From Patescibacteria group bacterium (GTDB taxonomy: Bacteria; Patescibacteriota; Patescibacteriia; SG8-24), in contig JAQTNC010000011.1 in NCBI GenBank assembly GCA_028714475.1, positions 5,804 to 44,857 on the forward strand: DNA of 39,054 bases, in the 5' to 3' direction. Below the pieces are notes generated by a model. The model saw only the letters and a program-made list of their open reading frames with translations. It was not told the DNA's origin and did no database searches. Positions 13,865 to 21,411 of this stretch are shown here, one piece after another (within the stretch, counting starts at the first letter, position 1; every line of letters begins with the position of its first letter). Both the position numbers and the translations under genes were made by a program.

Positions 13865-14968
13865 ATGCTGAAACAGCAGATTGAAGCGCTGGATGAACTG
13901 AACCGCCGCGTTACGGACGCCTGGCGGCTCTTGGATTTGGACAAGACCAAGGCGGACATTGACGCGACGGAATGGGAGACGCAGCAGCCGGATTTCTGGA
14001 AGGACACGGAGCGCGCCCAGCAGGCGAGTCGTCGTCTCGGCGAGCTCAAGGAATATCACGCGACGTGGGAGAAAATGGTGGCCGATGTTCGCGACCTGAC
14101 GGAATACGCCAAGCTGGCCGCGTCGGAAGGCGAGGACGCATCCGTCGAGGCGGAGGTGGGCGCGAAGCTGGCGGAACTTCAGGCCGCCTTCAGCAAGTTG
14201 GAATTCGCCACCCTCATGAGCGACAAGTACGATGACCGTGACGCCATCGTGGCGATTCACGCGGGCGCCGGCGGCACGGACGCGCAGGACTGGGCGGAGA
14301 TGCTGCTCCGCATGTACCTGCGTTACGCCGAACGAAAAGGCTGGCGCGTGAAGATGCTCGACGAGAGCCGCGGCCAGGAGGCCGGCATCAAGAGTGCCGT
14401 CTTCGCCGTCGAAGGGCGCTACGCCTATGGCCATCTCAAGTGCGAAGCCGGCGTGCATCGGCTCGTGCGCCTCTCGCCGTTCAATGCCGACCAGCTGCGC
14501 CAGACCTCGTTCGCGCTCCTGGAGGTCCTGCCCGAACTGGGCGACCTCGAGGAAGTGAAAATCGATCCCAAGGACATCCGCATCGACACGTTCCTCTCGT
14601 CCGGACACGGCGGCCAGAGCGTGCAGACGACCTACTCGGCCGTGCGCATCACCCACATCCCGACCGGCATCGTCGTCTCCTGCCAGAACGAGCGCTCCCA
14701 GACGCAGAACAAGGAAACGGCCATGCGCATCCTGCGCGCCAAGCTCCACGCCATCTACCTCAAGGAGCGCGAGGCCGAGAAGAAACAGCTGCGCGGCGAG
14801 TTCACGAGCGCCGAATGGGGGAGCCAGATTCGCAGCTACGTCATTCACCCCTACAAGATGGTCAAGGATCACCGGACCAAGCACGAGACCGCTGATACCG
14901 ATCGGGTGCTCGACGGCGATTTGGATGATTTTATTGAGGCATACCTGCGTCACGTTAAGCAGAAGTAG
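13865..14968 (+). CDS. prfB: Peptide chain release factor 2
   Basis: This 367-residue protein releases peptides at UAA and UGA stops. It has an N-terminal coiled coil and the core AGAGGTDAQDWAEMLLRMYL. The stop-codon tripeptide SPF lies in RLSPFNADQLRQTSFA. The catalytic GGQ lies in SSGHGGQSVQTT, where a His and a Ser-Val-Gln replace the usual Ala and His-Val-Asn neighbours. The reading frame is continuous from the ATG, with no in-frame UGA near codon 25, so the classic autoregulatory +1 frameshift is absent. A long heptamer hairpin precedes the start. Confidence 0.96.
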   Translation: MLKQQIEALDELNRRVTDAWRLLDLDKTKADIDATEWETQQPDFWKDTERAQQASRRLGELKEYHATWEKMVADVRDLTEYAKLAASEGEDASVEAEVGAKLAELQAAFSKLEFATLMSDKYDDRDAIVAIHAGAGGTDAQDWAEMLLRMYLRYAERKGWRVKMLDESRGQEAGIKSAVFAVEGRYAYGHLKCEAGVHRLVRLSPFNADQLRQTSFALLEVLPELGDLEEVKIDPKDIRIDTFLSSGHGGQSVQTTYSAVRITHIPTGIVVSCQNERSQTQNKETAMRILRAKLHAIYLKEREAEKKQLRGEFTSAEWGSQIRSYVIHPYKMVKDHRTKHETADTDRVLDGDLDDFIEAYLRHVKQK

Positions 14969-14996
14969 CGGCGCGGCTTGCCCGCGCACCACCCAT

Positions 14997-15914
14997 ATGA
15001 AAATCCTCGTCACCGGCGGCGCCGGTTTCATCGGTTCCCATGTCGTTGATCTTCTGGTCGAGGCCGGCCATGCCGTCACGGTGTTTGACAATCTTTCCGC
15101 TGGCGTCCGCGAGAACGTCCGGACGGAGGCAAATCTGCTGGAATTGGATGTGAATTCCGTCGAGGCGGCGCGAGCGGTCGTTGATTTCGCGCCCGAGGCC
15201 GTCATTCACTTGGCGGCGCAGATTGACCTACGCCGTTCGGTCGCGGATCCGGTGGCCGATGCCGAAATCAACATCCTCGGCGGCGTCCGGATGCTTCAGG
15301 CGGCCGCGCAAGCCCGCGCCCGCACGTTTGTCTTCGCCTCCTCGTCCGCCGTCTATGGCCAGTCGCCGGCCGTTCCCACCCCGGAATCGTATCCGACCGA
15401 TCCCGTTTCCCCATACGGGGCCGCCAAGCTGGCCATGGAGAATTACCTGAACGTTTTTCGCGTCACGCATGGCCTGCATTGCGCCGCTTTCCGCTTCTCC
15501 AACGTTTACGGCCCGCGTCAGGGCGGCAAAGGCGAGGGTGGCGTCGTTTCCGTTTTCGCGAACGATTTGGCGGTCGGCCGCCCCCCCCGAATCAACGGCG
15601 ACGGAGAGCAGACCCGCGACTTCCTTTTCGTCGAAGACGCGGCGCGGCTGCTCACCATGGCCGCCGAACGGGGCATGGACGGTGTCTTCAACGCCAGCGC
15701 TGGCCGAGAGACTTCCATTAACGATTTGTATGCGAAACTGTCGCGGCTGGCCGGAGTGACGACGGAGCCTGAACACGTGGCTGCCGTCCCTAATGAAACG
15801 AGACGGAGCTGTTTGAGCGCGGAAAAAGTCGCCCAGAGCGGTTGGCGGGCGGAGATGAAAATAGATGACGGCCTGCGGCAGGCTTGGGAATGGTTTAGCA
15901 CGCGTCCGCGTTGA
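14997..15914 (+). CDS. NAD-dependent sugar epimerase/dehydratase
   Basis: This 305-residue extended short-chain dehydrogenase resembles UDP-glucose 4-epimerase. It has the Rossmann motif TGGAGFIGSH (residues 7-16), the NAD-binding acidic FDN, a catalytic serine segment ASSSAVYG (about 117-124) and the catalytic Y-x-x-x-K in SPYGAAKLAMENY (about 140-152). FRFSNVYGPRQ follows. The precise sugar nucleotide cannot be read from the sequence. It probably supports glycan synthesis along with the O-antigen-ligase-like protein upstream. The ATG at 14997 (CATATG) was chosen since an ATG at 14925 would overlap prfB. The spacer mirrors the one at 5432. Confidence 0.9.
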   Translation: MKILVTGGAGFIGSHVVDLLVEAGHAVTVFDNLSAGVRENVRTEANLLELDVNSVEAARAVVDFAPEAVIHLAAQIDLRRSVADPVADAEINILGGVRMLQAAAQARARTFVFASSSAVYGQSPAVPTPESYPTDPVSPYGAAKLAMENYLNVFRVTHGLHCAAFRFSNVYGPRQGGKGEGGVVSVFANDLAVGRPPRINGDGEQTRDFLFVEDAARLLTMAAERGMDGVFNASAGRETSINDLYAKLSRLAGVTTEPEHVAAVPNETRRSCLSAEKVAQSGWRAEMKIDDGLRQAWEWFSTRPR

Positions 15915-15917
15915 ACT

Positions 15918-16553
15918 ATGCGGGTTCTTCGCGTCTCTCGCTCACATGTTTCGAACAGCGCCCTGCGCGAAGCCGTGACTGTTTTGCGGCGCGGGGGAGT
16001 CGTGGTGTTCCCGACGGAAACCGCGTATGGCCTTGCGGCCGACCCGGCGAACCGGCGCGCGGTCGCCAGGATTTATCGCATCAAGGGCCGGAACTCCGAA
16101 AAGAAGCTGCCGCTCGTCGCCTCGTCGGCGGAGCAAGTCCGGCGTGCCGTGGTTCTGCGCGGCCAATTGAAACAGCTTGCAGAAAAACATTGGCCCGGTC
16201 CTCTTACGGTCGTAGCTCCCGCCAAGCATCGCCCACTCCAGCACTCCAGCACCCCAGCACCCCAGCACTTCTTTACCATAGCCGTCCGCGTGCCGGGCTC
16301 CGCCTTGGTACGTCGTCTCTGCCGCGAATTCGGCACGCCGCTCACCGCGACGTCAGCCAATCTTGCCGGTCACCCTACGCTTTATTCCGGCGCCGCCGTA
16401 CGCAAGGAATTCGCCGGCCGTCGCCATCAGCCCGACCTGCTTCTTGACGCTGGCCGCTTGCCACGCCGTCCGCCATCAACGATTGTGGGCGTACGCAAAG
16501 GCCGTCTCGTTGTTCTTCGTCAAGGCGGGCTAAGAATCGGCACACCTAAATAA
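15918..16553 (+). CDS. tsaC: Threonylcarbamoyl-AMP synthase (TsaC/Sua5/YrdC)
   Basis: This 211-residue protein catalyses the first step of t6A synthesis on ANN-decoding tRNAs, making threonylcarbamoyl-AMP from Thr, bicarbonate and ATP. Signatures are VVVFPTETAYGLAADPAN, IYRIKGRNSEKKLPLVASS, WPGPLTVVAPAKH, TIAVRVPG, and PLTATSANLAG. Residues about 106-117 (LQHSSTPAPQHF) are translated from an octamer repeat array (16234-16269) inserted in frame between two core strands. All the conserved motifs on either side are intact, so the enzyme is probably still active with a surface loop. It starts 4 bases after the epimerase stop. Confidence 0.92.
   Translation: MRVLRVSRSHVSNSALREAVTVLRRGGVVVFPTETAYGLAADPANRRAVARIYRIKGRNSEKKLPLVASSAEQVRRAVVLRGQLKQLAEKHWPGPLTVVAPAKHRPLQHSSTPAPQHFFTIAVRVPGSALVRRLCREFGTPLTATSANLAGHPTLYSGAAVRKEFAGRRHQPDLLLDAGRLPRRPPSTIVGVRKGRLVVLRQGGLRIGTPK
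16234..16269 (+). repeat. CACTCCAG octamer array inside tsaC
   Basis: CACTCCAG (twice) and CACCCCAG (twice), then CACTT, match the family at 13031-13104. It is translated without a stop in tsaC. 8-base units shift frame at each copy, but the array totals 36 bases, so the frame is kept. Confidence 0.85.
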
Positions 16554-16578
16554 ATTCGAACGATGTAACGCGCGACCC

Positions 16579-17133
16579 ATGAGTTTCTACATCATCATCC
16601 GTGGCCCGTTAGGATGCGGGAAGTCAACCATCGCGGAAAAACTTCAAGGAATCATCCGGGCGACGGTCATTCCCATCGATCGGATTTTGGACGACCATCA
16701 CCTGACGAACGAACATGAGCAAGGCTACATTTCACAAAAAAGTTTTTTCAAGGCTAATGAAATTGCCGCCCAGGAGGCCGAGAAATTTCTTGTCATGGGT
16801 GCGCCGGTGATTTTTGACGGTAATTTCTACTGGCAATCGCAAATCGATGACCTGATTGCTCGGCTGGATTTTCCTCACGCCGTCTTTACGCTGAAAGCCC
16901 CATTGGGAACATGTATTCAAAGGGACGCCGATAGAGAAAAGAAACACGGCGAAGATGCCGCCGCCGCCGTTTACGAAAAATCCGTCGAATTCAGTTACGG
17001 AATCGAAATCGACGCGACCCAACCATTGGACAAATGCGTCAGGGATATCCTTGGCGAAATGAGTGACGCTCATTTATTGGACAACCGTCTTGAAATCAAA
17101 AAAGCGCCAGACACTTTTCCAACTAGTCTATGA
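16579..17133 (+). CDS. P-loop small-molecule or zeta-like kinase
   Basis: This 184-residue protein has a Walker A GPLGCGKST (residues 9-17), a Walker B-like VIFDGNFYW and a lid-like arginine-rich CIQRDADREKKHGED segment. It fits the AAA_33/zeta/gluconate-kinase-like group of P-loop kinases. The substrate is unknown, and it may be a metabolite or antibiotic kinase. By eye it is more A/T-rich than its neighbours, with lysine-rich AAA codons, so it may be a recent arrival. Its stop overlaps the start of the first MFS gene (ATGA), so the two are translationally coupled. Confidence 0.75.
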   Translation: MSFYIIIRGPLGCGKSTIAEKLQGIIRATVIPIDRILDDHHLTNEHEQGYISQKSFFKANEIAAQEAEKFLVMGAPVIFDGNFYWQSQIDDLIARLDFPHAVFTLKAPLGTCIQRDADREKKHGEDAAAAVYEKSVEFSYGIEIDATQPLDKCVRDILGEMSDAHLLDNRLEIKKAPDTFPTSL

Positions 17134-18320
17134 ATCACGGCGCCATCTTTCACCGGCTCGAGCACTATCTTGCCCTGCACCCCGAGCCGCAGGTCAAGAG
17201 CCTTTTCGCGGCAACGGCCATCCTGGATTTCGCGACGGCTCTCGTTTCCGTTTTTGAACCGCTTTACCTATACTCGCTCGGTTACTCGGTGCCGCAGATC
17301 ATCCTGTTTTTCGGCTTCTCCTACCTCGTGCAGTTTTTCATCATGCCGCTCGGCGGGCGAATCTGCCGGCGCGGCGGATACGAACACACCCTGCTTTACA
17401 GCTCGCCGTTCCTGGTCCTTTACTACCTGTTCTTCTACGCGATGAAGTTTGACCATGCGTTTCTGTTTGCGGCGCTCATCGTCGGCGCAATTTACCGGAC
17501 CCTTTATTGGTTAAGCCACCATTCGGTTTTCGCCAGCTGGTCGCACCGGGAATCATCCAGCCGCGAGTTCTCCAACCTTTGGGCGCTCGGGACGCTGGCT
17601 GCCTCCCTCGGACCAGTTTTTGGTGGCGCCGTGATTGAGTGGGTCGGCTACCCGACCTTGTTTGTCGTGGCGGTTTTGATCATCCTGGTTGCCAACCTGC
17701 CGCTCTTGCGCCTGCCGGATTGTTACGTCCCCCAGCCGTTGCCGTATTGGAAGACGTTCAGGCGCCTGCTGGAGAAAAAGGAGCGGCGCCGCGTCCTGGC
17801 GTTTTTCGGCGTCGGCGAGCGCATCGCTTTCATCGCGGTCTGGCCGCTCTTCGTCGTTTCGATACTTCAGGACACCATGGCGTTCGGCGCGCTCATCTCG
17901 CTGTCCCTCCTCGTGACCACGGCGGCCACGCTTTACATCGGCCGCGTGTGTGACACCGGCGGACGCAAGCTGGCGCTTCGCGGCGGCACGCTGCTCATCG
18001 CCGGCTCCTATTTTTTCCGCGCCATCGTGACCGGCGGCTTCGGGGCGTTTCTGTCCGATGCCTGGTATCGCATCGCCTTGCGTGGCACCAGCATCCCGCT
18101 CAACGCGATGATGTATGACGACCTGCGCGGCGGCGAGCCGGTCGAGCGGGTGCTTCTCTACGAAACCGCCTCGGCCATCGGTCGCTTCTTTTTCGCCGTC
18201 ATCGCCGCCGCCGTCTTCTGGTTGTGGCCGAACGCGTGGTCGGCCATCTTCATCATGGCCGCGCTTTTTTCCCTGCTGTACGCCCTGATGGAAGATAAAC
18301 GCGGCGATGACAGCTGCTGA
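17130..18320 (+). CDS. MFS transporter, first tandem paralogue
   Basis: This 396-residue protein has about twelve hydrophobic helices, with the MFS loop 2-3 motif weakly kept (GGRICRRGGYEH). The N-terminus (HRLEHYLALHPEPQVKSLFA) is close to that of the 18506 gene. Shared landmarks are ATAILDFATALV, FEPLYLYSLG and SSPFLVLYYLFF. The substrate is not readable from sequence. Coupling to the P-loop kinase (4-base overlap) raises the option that it exports or imports the kinase substrate or product. No strong promoter is seen upstream, so it is probably driven with the kinase. Confidence 0.85.
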   Translation: MNHGAIFHRLEHYLALHPEPQVKSLFAATAILDFATALVSVFEPLYLYSLGYSVPQIILFFGFSYLVQFFIMPLGGRICRRGGYEHTLLYSSPFLVLYYLFFYAMKFDHAFLFAALIVGAIYRTLYWLSHHSVFASWSHRESSSREFSNLWALGTLAASLGPVFGGAVIEWVGYPTLFVVAVLIILVANLPLLRLPDCYVPQPLPYWKTFRRLLEKKERRRVLAFFGVGERIAFIAVWPLFVVSILQDTMAFGALISLSLLVTTAATLYIGRVCDTGGRKLALRGGTLLIAGSYFFRAIVTGGFGAFLSDAWYRIALRGTSIPLNAMMYDDLRGGEPVERVLLYETASAIGRFFFAVIAAAVFWLWPNAWSAIFIMAALFSLLYALMEDKRGDDSC

Positions 18321-18341
18321 TTTTTCGCCAGTTTGCGTCGT

Positions 18342-18370
18342 TTGTGGTCGCCCGAAAAACATGATAAAAT
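18342..18370 (+). promoter_or_regulatory. Promoter for the second MFS gene
   Basis: TTGTGG (18342-18347) and TAAAAT (18365-18370) are 17 bp apart. The leader to the ATG at 18506 is about 130 bases and carries the palindromic repeat. Confidence 0.5.
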
Positions 18371-18422
18371 TAATCTAGGTTGAGAGTAAAAACAGTCAAA
18401 GAGATGAGATAAACCCAAGCTT

Positions 18423-18480
18423 GTTCTGCCCCGAGCCTGTCGAGGGGCAGGCATGGCCCTCCACAAGGTCGGGCCAGAAC
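18423..18480 (+). repeat. Full-length GC-rich palindromic repeat (58 bp)
   Basis: The outer arms GTTCTGCCCCGAGCC and GGTCGGGCCAGAAC pair with two mismatches around the inner CCCCGAGCC/GTCGAGGGG palindrome. Copies or halves lie at 7058, 30932-31003 and 36911-36972. With 58 bp and no coding capacity it resembles a REP- or MITE-type element. Confidence 0.8.
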
Positions 18481-18505
18481 AATCTTTCTGTCACGCCGAA
18501 CTCCC

Positions 18506-19684
18506 ATGCCCGTCGGCCACTTCCGTCACTACCTTGAGCACTACCTGGCCCCCCACCCATCGCATGAGGTGAAGGAGCTGTTTGTCGCGACCGCCATCCT
18601 CGACTTCGCGGTGGCGCTCGTGATGATTTTCGAACCGGTCTACCTTTACAGCCTTGGCTGGTCGCTCACGAAGATTCTGCTGTTCTACGCCGCCGTTTAC
18701 ATTCTGTATTTCCTGTTCCTGCCGATCGGCGGACGCATTTGCCGCAAGCACGGCTTTGAACACACCATCCTTTGGAGTTCGCCGTTCCTCATTCTCTACT
18801 ACCTCTCATTTTTCGCCATCGGTTACAACGCCGTCTTCATCGCCGTCGCCATCGTGGCCTTGGTCATCCAGAAGATCCTGTACTGGCCGAGCTACCATTC
18901 CAACTTCGCGGCTTGGAGCGACCGGACGGAAGTCGGGCGCGAGGTTTCCAACCTATCGGCACTGGTTTCGTTGGCCACGGCCGTGGCACCACTCGTCGGT
19001 GGCGTGATTATCATGTCCGGCGGGTACAAGGCGCTGTTTGTCCTGTCAGCCTCCCTTATCCTGTTTTCGAACGTGCCGCTCCTGCGGACGCCGGAGGTAT
19101 TTGAACCAAAAAGCTTCGGTTATTTTAGCGCAATAAAGAGAATAGCAGAACCCCGCAACCGTCGTTGCCTCTTGGCTGCCTTTGGTTTTGGCGAAGAATT
19201 GGTCACCATGGTGGTCTGGCCGGTATTCCTCATCGTCGCCCTGCCTGACCCGCTCGAAGTCGGTGCCCTGATTAGCTTCTCGATGATTGCCACCATTCTA
19301 ATCGCGCTTTACGTCGGGCGCATCGTGGACGAAGGCGGGCGGATCGCGGTTTTGCGGAACGGCGCGATGTTCGTGAGCGGCTCATGGGCCGTACGTCTGT
19401 TCCTTGGCAGCGGCGCGGTCGGGCTTTTCCTGATTGACGCCTTCTACCGCGTCGCGAAGAACATGGTTGGTTTGCCGATGACCGCCATCATCTATTCCGA
19501 CGGCGGCCGCGACGGCACCACCGAGGAGGTCGTTTTCTTTGAGATGGCACTGTCGCTCGGCAAGATCACCTGCGCTCTCGCGGCGGCCCTGATTTTCTGG
19601 TTGATGCCGAATTGGTGGAGCGGCGCGTTCGTCCTGGCGGCCGGCTTCGCCCTTCTTTACGCCGCCATGAACGAACGAAGTTGA
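18506..19684 (+). CDS. MFS transporter, second tandem paralogue
   Basis: This 392-residue transporter has about twelve helices and is a clear tandem duplicate of the 17130 gene. HFRHYLEHYLAPHPSHEVKE parallels the first copy's N-terminus, and FEPVYLYSLGWS, GGRICRKHGFEHT and SSPFLILYYLSFF align with it. Internal segments have diverged, which suggests an old duplication and possibly different substrates. It has its own promoter and a long leader. No ribosome-binding site is seen before the ATG at 18506. The function is otherwise unknown. Confidence 0.85.
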   Translation: MPVGHFRHYLEHYLAPHPSHEVKELFVATAILDFAVALVMIFEPVYLYSLGWSLTKILLFYAAVYILYFLFLPIGGRICRKHGFEHTILWSSPFLILYYLSFFAIGYNAVFIAVAIVALVIQKILYWPSYHSNFAAWSDRTEVGREVSNLSALVSLATAVAPLVGGVIIMSGGYKALFVLSASLILFSNVPLLRTPEVFEPKSFGYFSAIKRIAEPRNRRCLLAAFGFGEELVTMVVWPVFLIVALPDPLEVGALISFSMIATILIALYVGRIVDEGGRIAVLRNGAMFVSGSWAVRLFLGSGAVGLFLIDAFYRVAKNMVGLPMTAIIYSDGGRDGTTEEVVFFEMALSLGKITCALAAALIFWLMPNWWSGAFVLAAGFALLYAAMNERS

Positions 19685-19747
19685 TGTTCGGTCCGTTCAT
19701 GGTTAACGCCTCGTGGAACAAGCCCGTGAAACGTGCCTGACACCGAG

Positions 19748-20608
19748 ATGAAACCATCAGAAATTAGCGAAATCATGCGGAAAATTGGCGGCGGCCCCAT
19801 TCACGGCCGAGGCCAGAATTTTTTGCTTGATGAAAAGGTGACGGCCATGATGGCCGAGGCGGCTCGCATCACGGCTGACAGTCGCGTGTTGGAAATCGGA
19901 CCAGGCTTGGGCATCCTCACCGGCGAATTGCTGCGGCGTGGCGCGGAAGTGGTGGCGGTTGAACTCGATCGGCGATTCGCCAATTTCGTCGCCGAAAAAT
20001 TCGCTGGCCAAAAACTGCGCGTGGAAACCGGCGACATCCACGAATTTTCAAACCGTCGGATCGCGTCCCTCTTCGCCGCGCCGGGAGAGGCGTATTCCGT
20101 CGTCGCCAACCTGCCATACTCCGTCACGACGGCCGTGCTGGAAAAATTCATGTTCGAGGAACCGAAGCCGACCTCCGTCACGGTCATGGTTCAGCGCGAG
20201 GTCGCTGACCGCATCCTGGCGAAACCCGGCGACATGAGTTCGCTCGCGGTCATGGTTCAGGCGCTCGGCGAGCCGCGTCGCGTTATCAATGTCCCGGCCG
20301 ACAGTTTCTTCCCGGCCCCGAAGGTCAATTCGACGGTTATCCACATTCGGGTCAAAAACCCGACGGAATTGGCCGCGTTCTTCGGCGGATTATCGTCAGA
20401 GATATTCTTCAGGGTGGTCCGGGCGGCGTTTGCCGCCAAGCGCCAACAGTTGAGGAACTCGTTGTCTTCTTTGTCAAGAGATAAAAAACTTCTTGAAATA
20501 TCGCTTATTGAAGCCAAAATTAACCCGCACGCTAGGCCGGAGGAATTGACGCTTGGCCAGTGGGTCAGCCTGACCCTCGCTTTAGGCAAACCGCTGAAAA
20601 ATTTCTGA
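19748..20608 (+). CDS. rsmA: 16S rRNA adenine dimethyltransferase (RsmA/KsgA)
   Basis: This 286-residue enzyme dimethylates two adjacent adenines in 16S rRNA helix 45 during small-subunit assembly. Signatures are GGPIHGRGQNFLLDEKV, SAM motif I VLEIGPGLGILTGELL, the acidic VAVELD and the catalytic motif IV VVANLPYSVTTAVLEKF. PADSFFPAPKVNSTVIHI and FFRVVRAAFAAKRQQLRNSL follow, as expected for the family. The ATG at 19748 was preferred over a GTG at 19733. It lies between the transporters and the secretion operon, with no operon link to either. Confidence 0.93.
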   Translation: MKPSEISEIMRKIGGGPIHGRGQNFLLDEKVTAMMAEAARITADSRVLEIGPGLGILTGELLRRGAEVVAVELDRRFANFVAEKFAGQKLRVETGDIHEFSNRRIASLFAAPGEAYSVVANLPYSVTTAVLEKFMFEEPKPTSVTVMVQREVADRILAKPGDMSSLAVMVQALGEPRRVINVPADSFFPAPKVNSTVIHIRVKNPTELAAFFGGLSSEIFFRVVRAAFAAKRQQLRNSLSSLSRDKKLLEISLIEAKINPHARPEELTLGQWVSLTLALGKPLKNF

Positions 20609-20619
20609 CGTTTTTCGCA

Positions 20620-20648
20620 TAGACGCACGCCATGGTCGCTGATATAAT
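20620..20648 (+). promoter_or_regulatory. Extended -10 promoter of the secretion operon
   Basis: TAGACG (20620-20625), a 17-bp spacer and a perfect TATAAT (20643-20648), preceded by TG at 20640-20641, make a strong extended -10 promoter. Transcription would start around 20655, within the inverted repeat, giving a leader of under 20 bases. Confidence 0.75.
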
Positions 20649-20671
20649 GTGTATAGAGTCCATCTATACAC
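20649..20671 (+). promoter_or_regulatory. Perfect inverted repeat at the operon start (operator candidate)
   Basis: GTGTATAGA (20649-20657), spacer GTCCA and TCTATACAC (20663-20671) form a perfect 9+9 inverted repeat. It lies directly after the -10 and ends one base before the ATG at 20673. That is the position of a repressor operator. If transcription starts at its left edge, the RNA would instead form a hairpin abutting the start codon. Confidence 0.65.
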
Positions 20672-20672
20672 C

Positions 20673-21407
20673 ATGGCTTCTTCTCAGGCGCCAAACCCGC
20701 ACCAGAAGTTGACGCTGGCGATTGTTGCATTTTTCGCCACGTTGACTTTGATTTTCGCGTTTTTTAGCGTCAAGAACTCCATCGCCATCCCATTTTACCG
20801 GCAGGCGGGCGGGAAGGTCTTCAAGACGACGGAGCAACTGGAGAAGGAAAAGACCGAAGCGCTCAAGGCCAAGGATACGGATAGCGACACTTTGACTGAC
20901 TACGACGAGCTGTACCTGTACCGCACGAGCCCCTATTTGGCGGACTCGGATTCGGACGGGATTTCTGACGCCGAGGAGATCGCCCGCAACACCGACCCGA
21001 ACTGTCCGGAGGGGCAGACGTGCCGCGCGGCCAGGACCACGCCGGCCAGCGGTTCGGCTGAAGCGCCCGCGACGGGCGGCACCCAAACCAGTGGCGGCAC
21101 CGCCGCGCCCAGCCAGGACCAGACAGCCCAAGCCGCGCAAGCCGTGGCGGAAACGTTCGGCGACATCCGGTACATGACGGCTGACCAGGCGAAAACGAAG
21201 ATTGCCAGCATGTCCGAGCATGAGTTGCGTGATTTTTTCCTGAAACTCGGCCTGTCCAAGGAGACCATTGACCAGGCTGACGAACCGACCTTGCGTTCGG
21301 TCCTGACGCAGACGATTGAGCAGATGATCAGTGACGCCAACGCCGCGGCTGCCACCGACGCTTCGTCCGCTCAAGCGCCAGCCGTCTCGCCGACGCCTAA
21401 CGAGTGA
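20673..21407 (+). CDS. Membrane-anchored TSP3-repeat protein
   Basis: This 244-residue protein has one transmembrane helix (about residues 16-34) and is probably oriented with its C-terminal part outside. Thrombospondin type 3-like calcium repeats follow: DTDSDTLTDYDELYLYRTSP and DSDSDGISDAEEIARNTDP, with the D-x-D-x-D-G Ca-binding spacing. A Thr/Gly/Ala/Gln-rich linker leads to a helical C-terminal domain (MTADQAKTKIASMSEHELRD). Such Ca-binding repeats stiffen surface proteins. The start at 20673 was chosen since the promoter lies upstream; an ATG at 20649 lies inside the inverted repeat. It is the first gene of the secretion operon, 4 bases before the giant protein. Confidence 0.8.
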   Translation: MASSQAPNPHQKLTLAIVAFFATLTLIFAFFSVKNSIAIPFYRQAGGKVFKTTEQLEKEKTEALKAKDTDSDTLTDYDELYLYRTSPYLADSDSDGISDAEEIARNTDPNCPEGQTCRAARTTPASGSAEAPATGGTQTSGGTAAPSQDQTAQAAQAVAETFGDIRYMTADQAKTKIASMSEHELRDFFLKLGLSKETIDQADEPTLRSVLTQTIEQMISDANAAAATDASSAQAPAVSPTPNE

Positions 21408-21411
21408 CCAC

